Source: Parachlorella kessleri (Eukaryota > Chlorophyta > Trebouxiophyceae > Chlorellales > Chlorellaceae). Taken from it: 43,291 nt of DNA. Positions 10,401-20,700 of the stretch are shown here, one piece after another (position 1 is the stretch's first letter; every line of letters begins with the position of its first letter). The stretch lies in the NCBI GenBank assembly GCA_001598975.1, contig BBXU01001493.1:1-43291 (forward strand), written 5' to 3'. Under the pieces are notes generated by a model that was given only the letters and a program-made list of their open reading frames with translations, made no database searches and was not told the DNA's origin. Both the position numbers and the translations under genes were made by a program.

Positions 10401-13400
10401 AACCACCAGCAGTTCCATGCGTCTCCGGTAAGGAACAAGCTCAAGCCACCCCTGCACCTGGGCTAGATACGCAGCCACCATGCTTGCCAGGTGTCATAGA
10501 ATGCCAAAGCTCAGTCCGAAGGCGGCAAACTTCTCAGTGACCAACTCCCACTGGGGTCAGAAGGGTACTTACTTGGCAGAATATACCGACCCAAAAGACC
10601 CTTGGCCCACTTTTGCCACCATTTGCAAGTCCTGCAGCACCAGTCAGGCGATCCTTTGGGCACTGTGTCTTTGCCTAGTTGCCAATGGCACAGCACAGTA
10701 TATATGACCTACTTTGTTGTAGATGATGAACTTCTTGACGTCCACCCCATAGTTGGGCTGGCTTGGTCTTGAGGAACTGGTAAGGCCGCTTCCCAAAGAG
10801 TTAGTTTGGAGCGACCTACACAGTAGCCAGCTTGGATTTAACTAGTCACCACTTTGGACATGGACGTCAGTAGCTGTAGTAATGGACAAATCACAGGTGG
10901 ATCCTGCAGCGCCGCCAGGCCAAGCAATCCTATTCCCACACCCATCCCAGCAGGTCTTCAGACTGCTTGCCCAGTCTGGGGGTTGTCAGACTCTAACAGT
11001 CACCTGTTTGAAGTAGATGACGAGCTTGCAAAAGTGTCTGCCATTTCATAACTGGCAACCAAGGCATCCGAGGGGTTCAAGGCATCCTTAGCAGCCAAAG
11101 GCCCGACCATAACCATGGGCCTGCAGTACGTAGCATGGGGGTGTGTTTGGTTGAGTGGGAGGGTTTGCATGTTAGGGGACTGGGCTAAGGACAGTACGAT
11201 GACCCACTAGCAAAATACTCCTCACGTGCAACAGTCCAGCGCTGGCTGCTGCCAGCAATGTCTAGTCAAGCGACAAGCATTGGCAGCACACCATTGCACA
11301 ACACGGCCACCCAGCAACCAGAGAGGCTGCGACACCACGTTCTAGCAACCCTCCTCACGCTCACGTGTGGACACCGTTTCCAGCCTCCGGTGCCTCGCCG
11401 GAATTTGCACCTGGCTGCCTTGAATAAGGCTTGGATCTGATGGCAGAACCTACAGGGACATTGAGGCCAGTGCTGATCTGTAGGCTTGTGTGAGCCAGTA
11501 CTCCCCCGCAATACGGACCACAACGTCTTCTGTTGAGAGTCCCATGAGTTCTGACGGCTCTGTGGTCGGTCGGTGGTGTACGTGTTAAATTGTGCAGTGT
11601 GACATGGATGATTGGCACAGAACAAACCGAGACGCATGATGGTAAGTGATGATGCCGCTCAAGTGATGTACGTACCTGATGCCCTGTACTTCCGTCTCCT
11701 CCGTCTCCACACCCACAAGCCTGTTATGCCCAGCACCAAGGCTGCAGCGAGCAATGGCGGTGGTTTGGACACCACACGTGCTTTGAAAAACGGCTTCATA
11801 TGCACATATGCATGCTGTGCCATGAATGGCACAGTCGTCAAGGAGCAAAGAATGGGAGGGAGTTACTGGGTGCTTGTCGTCACTATGGGTATAGCAGGGT
11901 GGGAAGATGCCTCCCCACACCCTCACCTGCAGTGACCCCGACAACTACTCCCACAATGACTGCAGTGTGAGAATGGCCCGACCCCGCCTGCTGGGCCTGC
12001 TCAGTGCCTGCAGAATCTCCAGAGCTGGGGGTGCAAGGAGCCAGCGAGGCCTGTGTAAGGGTGCCTCCACTCTCCATGTTATAATACTTCGGGTTTGAGG
12101 GCACCTGCGGCGCAGGACTGAAGCTGCTCACTTGGTACTAACATGCAGCCGGGGACCTGAAAGAAGGTTAACCTCCGCCCCCTGGTGAGTCGTCAACAGG
12201 CAGGCACGCAAGGTTGCTGACGTAAGCATCACTCTGGCTGTGTTACCTCGCCACAAAGGTCTGGGTTGCCCGGCTGGATCACGATATCCGTGACTGGCTT
12301 TCCCCATGAGGGCAGCGAACCTGCATGGGACGCCGTATCCTTTGCCAGGGGTTGCAACCTACACGCACTCACAAGCCAGACGCAAAAGGGCTGCAGATTG
12401 AAATCGGGGTTCCACACTAAAGCTAAAACCGGTCCCCAGGGCTTGCAAGCTTTGCAATACAGGGCTCTGGCATAGTGATACATCTAATGACAGACACGCA
12501 GTGCGCCCACATGTAGCATCACAAATACCTGAGAAGGAGTTGTTCTGCAGCTGCAGCTGCAGCTGCACATCACTCGGCAAATGCCACTTTGTCATCTGGC
12601 CCAAGGTGCCATCCAGTAGGTTGTTAGAAAGATCAAGCTGCTGCATTGTATCAGGTAGGGACAGTCGCGAGGGAAGGTCGCCGTGAAGACTGTTCCGGGC
12701 CAGTCCAAGGTATTGAATGGAGGGAAGGTCCCAGCCATCGGCTGGCAAAGTGCCATTCAGGCCTTGGCCGGACAAGTCGCTGCAGCATGCCAGGAGCAGG
12801 ACACAAACAGAAGTACTTTGTCGATGGTGGAAGGCAATGCGAACTGGCAAACTTTGCTTGCAGAGGCTGTATACCCAGCGTACTGCTAGGCGTACCAGCG
12901 GCAAGTTTGGAAAGGATTTGGTTGCGAAACCCAAATGACACTCTCTGAGACGCCTGCCCGATGCAACGGCAGTGCAAGCAACAGGCATGAAAGCAGGAGG
13001 GGCAAGGGAAAACTAAGTAACTAAATAAATTCGCCCAGGCCTCCCCGCCCAGCCGTAGCTGAGCGCCGACTGATGCCCTGTGGGCACCGGCCAGGGGCGT
13101 GGGTTAAGGGAGCGCCAATGGTTGTACCCCCATGGGCATATAGCCCACAGGGTGGCCTCAGGAACTGTGGAACAAGGGGGACTACCTAAGTGTGGGATAC
13201 CTATTGTGCTTGCAAGGGCATGGCCGCCATGCAGCGCTCGGCAGAGTCAAAATGTGGATGGCATGAAATCTATAAGGAGCAAGCTTGCCAGCGGTGCACA
13301 CTAGCCGCAGTAGTGTGATACTGGTTCTTGGGCAAGCACTTACATGGCGGATATGTTGTAGGTGGTGGCATTAGCCTTGACCCCCAGCCAGCCCCCTCCC

Positions 13401-16400
13401 CAATCAAACGTGCTGGTGTTCCAAGTGCCCAGCACAGTGTCGCCATTGGCAAATGACGCCTTGAAGTTTAGCAGTTGAGTAGAGAGTCCACAGGCTGGAA
13501 GGAGTGGTATGCGGTCCTGAGTCTCCCACGTTATGTAGATAGGACTTGATGGGACCTGCATGGGGGAGCATATGCTGAAGCAGCACAATCACATGCATGT
13601 TGCCAGTATAATTTGCTTCACACGCACGCAGGTACGCCCGCCCGCCCACGCGCCCTTGACAGGACAGCACCGGCATGCTGTTTCCCAACATTACTCGTCC
13701 ACCCGCCCTTACACATCGTAGTGTGGTTGCGAGGTCTCACACCTACCGTTCCGCAGAAGGTGGTTGTGTTGGCTTGGGAAAACGCTGTTGTGATGGCCAA
13801 AGAAAGCTTGTCCGCATTTTGCCAATAGGGCAAAGAACCTGCACCACAGAGCGGGCTCAAGCTACAACGCATCATGGCAGTACCATGGCAGCATGCCTAT
13901 CAGAGACGCCCCAGGATGCCACTAACCTGCCAGGTTGTTACTATCAAGGGTGAGAGTAGCGCCGTCAGTCATGGGCTGTGTTAGATTCCATAGTGGGACC
14001 GTGCCACTGAATTGGTTGCTACTCAAATAGAACGATACCATGGACTTGGGCAAGACAACTCCATCAGGCAATTGCCCATGTAGCCTATTCAGATAGAGCC
14101 AGAATGTGTTAAGAGACTCGGGTAGTTGGAGGTTTGAAGGCCAAGTGCCAGAGAGTTGGTTGCTGTACAGGAATAGGTTCTGGAGGTTGGCTGGCAAAAT
14201 CCATCCATCCGGAATCTGCACATGTGGAAAAGTAGATAAGTAAGGACGCTCGGGCTCCCAGGCACAGCCGCAGCCATGCCGTGGGTGGTGCCCTGGGAAA
14301 TCAACGAATAAGTCACCACACAGATGCAGCAGCTCCCAGCTAAAAGAGTCAGTCACATGAACGAGTTTGCGAATGCCTGCAACTCACCGGCCCTGTCAAG
14401 GAGTTCTCGCTGAGATCCAGTGTCACCAAACCAGATGGCAATGCCGGCGAGGGCAGGTGGCCCGTAATGTTGTTAGCTGGCAGAACCAACTCTTCAAGGG
14501 TTTTGGGCAGTATCCAACCGCCCTCGGGAATCGTGCCATTCAGTTTGTCTGAAAGGTAGTCATACTTAATATCGTCAAATACACCTTTAAGTCTTCTGCA
14601 ATAGAAGTGAAGTGCGCCGGGTTAGCAACTTGGTAGCTCCTGACCTTTGCAAACAGGGCAGCGTGACAGCTAGGCCAGCTGCTCTTGTCAGCGAGATTGG
14701 TGAAGACAATGTATAGGCAGGCAAACCAGGAGTCCACCTTGCTGCCTTTGTGCCAACCTGGTGCTACCCCACACTCACATGCTAGTGACATTGCCACCTT
14801 CATCACACCCAACCCCCGCCCAGGAAGCACATGGGTTCGTTGCCTCCAGCCAGCCTGGTAGTACAGCACCACCATTTGTGAAGCTGGCCTTGAACCCCAT
14901 CAGCACATCCTTATCAGCCTGGCTGGCTGCAGCTGGCTCTGACGTGCATGGTGGAAGGCTGGCTCTCTCTAGTGCCACCAACTCGTACGTTGAGTCGTTC
15001 CAGAAGGCATATGAGGGCACCTTGGGAACCTGTAGGCAGTGGTTGTGTGAATAACAGTGCCTGGCGTATGTCGGCTAGGGGAGTCCCTTAGCATGAAGCT
15101 CCGATTAGCCCAGCTAAGTGCAAGGTTATGCGCAAGGCACACAAGCTTACCTTGTCCTCGACACAAAGCAACTGGTTTCCGGGCTTCACACCAACCGTTA
15201 GAATGCTAGCTCCACTACTCATAGATGGCAGGGTGCCTGCGGGCAGCACACCAACCTCTTTACAGGGACCTTTGACGTGTGGGTTCCCCATGATTTTGCT
15301 GCTGGGACACATACCTGAAACAAGCAGGGCCTCCCTGTGAGGCCTATCAGCCCAAGGAGACGCACGCTCTTGACAGCTCACCCTTGGAGCACTCAAATGG
15401 ACATTGTGCTGGTCAGTCGGGATGGTCTCATTCAAGTCCAGTCAATAGCACAGGTTTTGGATGCTTCAGACCATGTGATGTCCAGCCCACCTTCCAGCTT
15501 GTTTGATACCAGGCCCAAGTAGGTGAGGTTATCATGAAGGGTAAGCTTCGGGATGCTGCCAAAGAGCTGATTCTGACCTGCGGGGACACAATTGTTGGAC
15601 GGCGGATAAACGCGGGTCAGCCATAGGATAGGACAAACCACATTGCCACACATCATGCAGGGGCACTGCACAAATGGAGATGGAGCAGAACCCAGCAGGC
15701 CCAGCACAGATCAAGTGGGCTATAAATGCTCACTGAGGTCAAGCTGTTCCAGGCTTGGCGGGAACTTCCAGCTGAAGGACAGCGTCCCATACAATGCATT
15801 ATGTTGCAGATGAACTATAACAACGGTGTCAGGAAGATTCCAGAAGGTTGCAGGGATTGATCCGCGGAGCCGCAAGTTGTACATATCACTGCGACACGAG
15901 AATGAGGGAGTTCTGCAGGTGTGCGCTGGAGCCCGCCCGCATGCCTGCCTGCCTGCCTGCCAGGCCACACAGGAATGCAAGTCCAACCCAAAGGTTTCAC
16001 TGCAATACAACATATACTGAGCACTGGATCCTCTCAGTCAATCTGCGTCCACTTACAGTATCTGTACGCTGCCTCCATTGCAGGTAACACCCGGCCAAGA
16101 GCAGGCGTCTGCTGTGGCATTCCAGCCAGAGAGTGCTGTATCTCCGTTGTCAAAGGTCGCCTTGAAGGCCAGCAGCAGCTCCATATCTGTGCCCGAGCCC
16201 ACTGCTAGGCAAGCCCAGGCTAGGCTTACAAATCCCAGTGCACGTGATGTCACATGGAGACTCCGTCCTGTATGGGGAGGGGCACAATCATCCTGGTGAA
16301 GATATTCTCTGCAATGCAAGCCTGTCAGGCAACCCCTGTCTGATACTGTTTCAGGGAGGGACCAAAACTAAGCACTGCGCGCAATGTTAGTGGTAGCATC

Positions 16401-16432
16401 ACCATCACCACTGTTCCCCTGCACCTGCCCAT
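7444..16432 (-). CDS. LRR receptor-like kinase with three-module ectodomain and TKL kinase domain
   Basis: A multi-exon gene of about 9 kb. Candidate signal-peptide ATG at 16432 (MGRCRGTVVMVMLPLTL). Ectodomain module A spans about 16290-15151: LRRNT motif LLLAFKATFDNG, then LRRs, then a GNQLLC cap. Module B spans 15029-13747 and module C 13555-12247, ending GNPDLCGE. Exon 12104-11927 plus 11741-11676 joins the two halves of a membrane span (TAVIVGVVVG...LVLGITGLWVW) followed by RRRRRKY. Kinase exons: 10631-10573 (GQGSFGSVYSAK), 10150-10024 (VAVK), 9809-9768 (helix C, EAGMLASLRHPNIV), 9571-9431 (hinge LVTEYCDRGSL), 9218-9108 (HRDLKSPNL), 8753-8671 (CDFNLSKF, DFN replacing DFG), 8387-8339 (RWLAPEIL), 8118-8041 (DVYAFGIVLWELL), 7807-7635 (RCWHALPDERPTF). 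HRDLKSPN marks the TKL/Raf-like group rather than plant RLK/Pelle. The juxtamembrane exons between 11640 and 10735 are only partly resolved (for example 11045-10999), so the fusion into one gene is strongly suggested but not proven. The last codons are uncertain, with a candidate stop at 7444-7446. Confidence 0.75.
8549..8570. repeat. 22-bp perfect palindrome in a kinase intron
   Basis: TAACTGAGAGG is followed directly by its reverse complement, with no spacer, inside the intron between the DFN exon (ends 8671) and the APE exon (starts 8387). Confidence 0.9.
14585..14595 (-). other. Candidate 11-nt microexon in the receptor ectodomain
   Basis: On the minus strand AAGACTTAAAG sits between an acceptor (ATTGCAG) and a donor (GTGTAT). 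Using it joins the LRRNT exon ending at 14779 (phase 2) to the LRR exon starting at 14548 in frame, giving VTSIRLKDKLNGTIP, a normal first LRR. Without it the two exons do not share a phase. Confidence 0.5.
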
Positions 16433-17750
16433 GACGCAACGCAGTTAGTCTCAGCCTGGACATTCACAGCTGGGGAGGTAGACCACTACAAGTGCCCTCA
16501 TCCACTTCTCCGTGCACTCAAATGCACCAACACTGGCGGTAACAGCAACAGGTAGCTTAGGCTCCGCTTCCCAGCCCAGCAGAGGAAACTTGCAGGGGGT
16601 GGGACATGCTTGCCTCACAACCTCCCTGTCTGATGCAGGAAACAGCCATATCTGTTACCTAGGTTGTGCAGGAAGGCCGTGTGCCTTCAGCATCTCCCAA
16701 GCCAAGAGGGTTGGCTGGTGCAAGAACAGGAGTGACTGCAGCTGCCCCATCTTGGCTCAGCTGAGCAGCAAGCCAGCAAGTGCAGAACTCCAGCATGGAA
16801 GCAACACTGTAGTCTGGGAATACTGCCCAACGCCCGGGGGTGGGGGTGCGTGGTGGGCTGGGGGTGGGGGTAGGGGGGTACTGCGGAGCCGGGCGGCACC
16901 TTGCAATGACATGCCAAGTCGGTGAGCACGGACTTGCCTGTGTTCGGCCCCATGTTTCCAGTGCAGTCCGTAAATTTAACAGCCCCGGCACAGCCGAGCT
17001 TGTGGCCTAATCCTCCTGAGCCTTACAACCCGGTGCCAACACAGCGTGTGACTCCAGGAGGTCTCGCCCTCAAAATGTTGCTGCCCTGCAGGTAATATAC
17101 CGCGCTTACTTCCCGCAGAAGTGACTCTCATCTGCAGACCCAGGGTCATGGGATAAAACGTAAGTGATGTACTCACTTCTTCATCCTGTCGGGCGATGCA
17201 GATGTTTCTGCGTTGGCTGGTTCCGCAGAAGTCTATAGCAGACAGTAACAACCATTGAGACGGGCATCCGTGGGAAGCGCGCGAAACCTTGTATTGTATA
17301 CGTGTTGCCTTCATGTACAGGTCATCTACATTTTGCAACACAAGAGCACCCTATCTGAAAGGGTACCCCAGCTCGCGTGAAGTAGTCGAAAGGAACGTGC
17401 CAGGGCGCCCCTAGTGACTTCAGGTAGTGACATGATTTGTCTTGCTAGTAGGGAAATACTAGGTGAGCATCAGTGCAACAACAAACAAGTGGTGTCACCC
17501 TCAACCATCGCTTCCCCACCGTTACACCTCTATGTGAGCCACAAGTAGACTGTAGCGTGAAGCTATGCGGAACCAAGCAGCAGCTCAATGGTAGCAAGAC
17601 AGGTCAGGCCTTGCAAGCAGCTTGCAGGCGTACCTGTCAGAAGCTGTCCATTCGCAGTATGCTGGCCCAAAGCAGCACCAGCAGCAGATGCAAGCACAAA
17701 GGGGAGCGCCCCCGGCCCCCCGCCAAAGGGTGATGCTTGAGCTCTTTCCT
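16433..17750. other. Intergenic: upstream of receptor kinase, downstream of dihydrofolate synthase
   Basis: No domain recognised in the open frames. TTACA at 17522-17526 (TGTAA on the minus strand) lies about 225 bases past the dihydrofolate synthase stop and fits a poly(A) signal. The remainder should hold the receptor kinase promoter and includes a G-rich tract near 16835. Confidence 0.5.
16835..16879 (+). promoter_or_regulatory. G-run cluster, potential G-quadruplex, upstream of receptor kinase
   Basis: Six G runs of three to six bases (GGGGG, GGGGG, GGG, GGGGG, GGGGG, GGGGGG) within about 45 bases. The cluster sits roughly 400 bases upstream of the candidate receptor start, on the strand opposite to its coding strand. 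Quadruplex folding is inferred from sequence only. Confidence 0.5.
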
Positions 17751-20700
17751 TCAGCTGGGGACGAGGTCCAGCTGGCGCAGCGCAGCACCCACAGCGTGCA
17801 TGGAGCCGGTGATGCAGATCACGCCCTGCCCCGGCAGCGCTGCCAGCTCCATCCTCGCCTTCTCCACAGCGGCTGCCAGCGAGGCCTGCAGCAGGCCAGG
17901 GCACTGGCCAGTAGGATTAGGAGTTGGTGGCAGGCAACGCAAGCAAAGGAGGTGGGAGTGATCTTACTATGGGCTCAAGGAGCTCAAGCATCCCGCTCCA
18001 GCTGTCCAAGCCGGGAAAGGCGGAAAGCAGACCACCACACGGTTCTCTAGGAGATGTGAGCTACACTGCCTGAAAAAGCCCACAAGTCAGCTTGGGCCAC
18101 TTCGAGCCCAGCCCCCCATGGAGAGTCTCGCCTGCACCCAGTTCATGCAACTGCTCACCTGTATGAGCACCCTTGTTCGCAGTCCCTTTGGGGAAGGCGG
18201 TGCTACCCGAATCCCAGCAGCCTGCCATGCGGCTGTCAGGGCCCCTGGGGGCGCTGAGCGCGCTTTGCCGCCCGCTATGTCCACCTCGGTGAAAACAACC
18301 ACATTGGGGTGGGTCGCTCGAAGCCGTCCCATGAACTCGCTGCAAGGGGAAGCACCATGCCAACAACTCTTTGGAAGCCACACACAACGCCCTTGGTAAC
18401 GCGTGCAGCATGGGTGGACTGTGTGTGATGAATGGTGCTCTGCCAGTCCATCAACCTGATGCAGGACCAGCAAAGAGGAGAAGAGCAAATCTTGTTGGTG
18501 GAGCCTTGCCAGACATGGCCCCATTGCATGCAGTGTGAAAGGCACAGCATCCGGGCAGTTGTGGACCGTCATTGACCCAAATTTTTCCCTGGCAACCACG
18601 GCGGGAAATCTGTGCCTTGGGGCCATCATCAACTCACGTGTGCTCCTTGTCGCCAGCCATAGCAATAACCAGGGCCAGCGGGTTGTGCGGAAACATCTCT
18701 CGGAGCGTGGAGGTCACAGCAGCGGCGGACTCGGTCGTGTGGGCCCCATCCAGCACTACCCTGCAACAGGGGTAGGGGACAGCAGCAACCAGTGAGCCCT
18801 TACCGCCAAGGCTGCCTGGGAAGCTCCAGATGACTTCTGTTGCACCCATGAGTAGCAGCACCCGATAGACTCACCCACATACACCGCGTCCAAAAGAGTT
18901 CCTGGGAGGTAGAAGCTGGTGCAGGCAACCACGGCAAGCCCGTCATCGACTTCGTCTTGCTTCCACTGGAGGCCCTGTCATTCCGTGTGGAGCATGGTAC
19001 TGGTAATAGCTTCGAGGGATAAACTGCCTGTGCTGCTGCTGTGTGCAAGGCGCATGACTCACCAGGGTTCTTGCGGCACCTCACAGTGGCCCCACCCTGT
19101 CTCCTGCAGGCCCTCCTCTGCCCCTCTGCTGCCGCTCCCACTATGCTTACCACTGCTTCCCCCACTGTCGCTGCCGCCGCCGCCGCTTCCACCGCTGCCT
19201 TCTGCCCCTGCTGCCAAGTCTCTACTCAGACCCGCTGGCAAGGAGCTACTGCTGGCTGTGCTGTGTCTCTGCATCCCGGCAGGGGCAAACTGGCAGACCT
19301 GGAAGCGCCCAGGCAGTGACGCCTCCGCCAGACCATCTATGGCTGCTTGGAGGGTGATCCGGTGGAAGCCCTGGCGCTTAAGGACTGCTGCTGCCACCAG
19401 GGCGGCCGCCGCGTTGTCGCCTTGGTGGGGCCCTATTAGTCGCATGGTTACGTCTGCACAGAGCACAGGGATGGGTCCTCAGCAGTGGGCTGGTCTACAA
19501 GGATACAAATCCCCCCATTTGGCAAGAGCGTAGGCTGTGTGAGGTACCAGTACTGCTCCCAACAAACTCCCATTTGTGCAAAGTCCTGGGCCTGAGGCTG
19601 CCAATTCCTGCCATGAGCCCACATCGGAGAGAGTTGCTACAGCTGTGGGGGGCAACCATCCACCCGCCAAGGGCCCTCCCACCCAAGGGCAAGTCATCGT
19701 AGTCCCACAGTCATTTTCCTTGACACACCTGGGCGAGAGTTGTCCAATACAGGCCCTTCTCAATAATTGCACAGAGCGACTAACCACAGCTGCTTGGGGT
19801 GAAGGCATCCAGCAGGGCCGCCACCGTGGGCCCCTCCAGGTGCATCTCGCTCCCGTCCCTGAACCCCTCGCCGGGGACAAACTCCGGGCCCCAGGGGTCA
19901 AATTCCACCTCGTGGGCGGCCAAGATGACAGGGCAGCCCAGCAGAGCAGCTGCACCAGGAAAGAGCAGCGAGCGGGGTTGGTGTCTTAGAGCAGGGGGGC
20001 GAGATTGGCAGCCCTCCCAGGGGGGACAACGCCATATTTCCAGGGTCAAACTCCACCACCACATGAGCAGCAGAGACAACCAGACAGTGTAAACAAGACG
20101 ACCGCACGTAGGACATCAGGCGGCTGCCAGAGTCTAGCCTCTTCGGCTGGCTGACATGCCAGGTCAGCCCCTCACCAAGGCGGCTGCTGTACGAGAGCCG
20201 AAAAGACATAGATGCAAGGGGGATATTAGAACCGCCTTGCATCCGCCTCTGCCGCCCTCAAAATACGCCAGCCCAATGAGTCTGACATAGCACGCAATGT
20301 CACTTGCAAAATTACCCACCTCTTTCCAAACTCACTCAGTTAGCCTTGTGATCAGCCCACCAACCCAGACAGTGCAAAACACACTGCGCACAGCCTTACA
20401 TTGTCTCTCGCCGTTACCACCCACCAGGCCTCTAGATAGTTGCCATCCCGCCAGCAAACCTACAGGAGACACAGAGCTCTCCTGTGCACCCACCTCTCTC
20501 CAGCACAACCCTCTCGGCCTCGTGGTGTGGTTGCCTGGCCAGCACCACAGGCCGCCCATCCTTGATGATCCCCGCCTTGGCTGCCGCTATCTCCTCTATG
20601 GTGTCCCCTGCAGCACTGGCAGGCCATCCCGTAGGGCTCAGTCCGCTGCTGCAGAAACATGCCCCAAGCCTTTCCTAGAAAGAAGTTCAAGTGCCACTGT

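Noticed and set aside
15936..15962. TGCC short tandem repeat as a functional element
   Set aside because: A short simple repeat in an intron; nothing beyond replication slippage is suggested.
16053..16319. TTG at 16319 as the receptor start
   Set aside because: No ATG precedes the LRRNT segment in this frame before the hydrophobic stretch, and an acceptor (CATTGCAG) lies at its beginning, so this is an internal exon.
16976..17341. 121-codon minus-strand open frame between receptor and dihydrofolate synthase
   Set aside because: No recognisable domain, no good splice-site or start context, and it lies in presumed promoter/3' UTR sequence.
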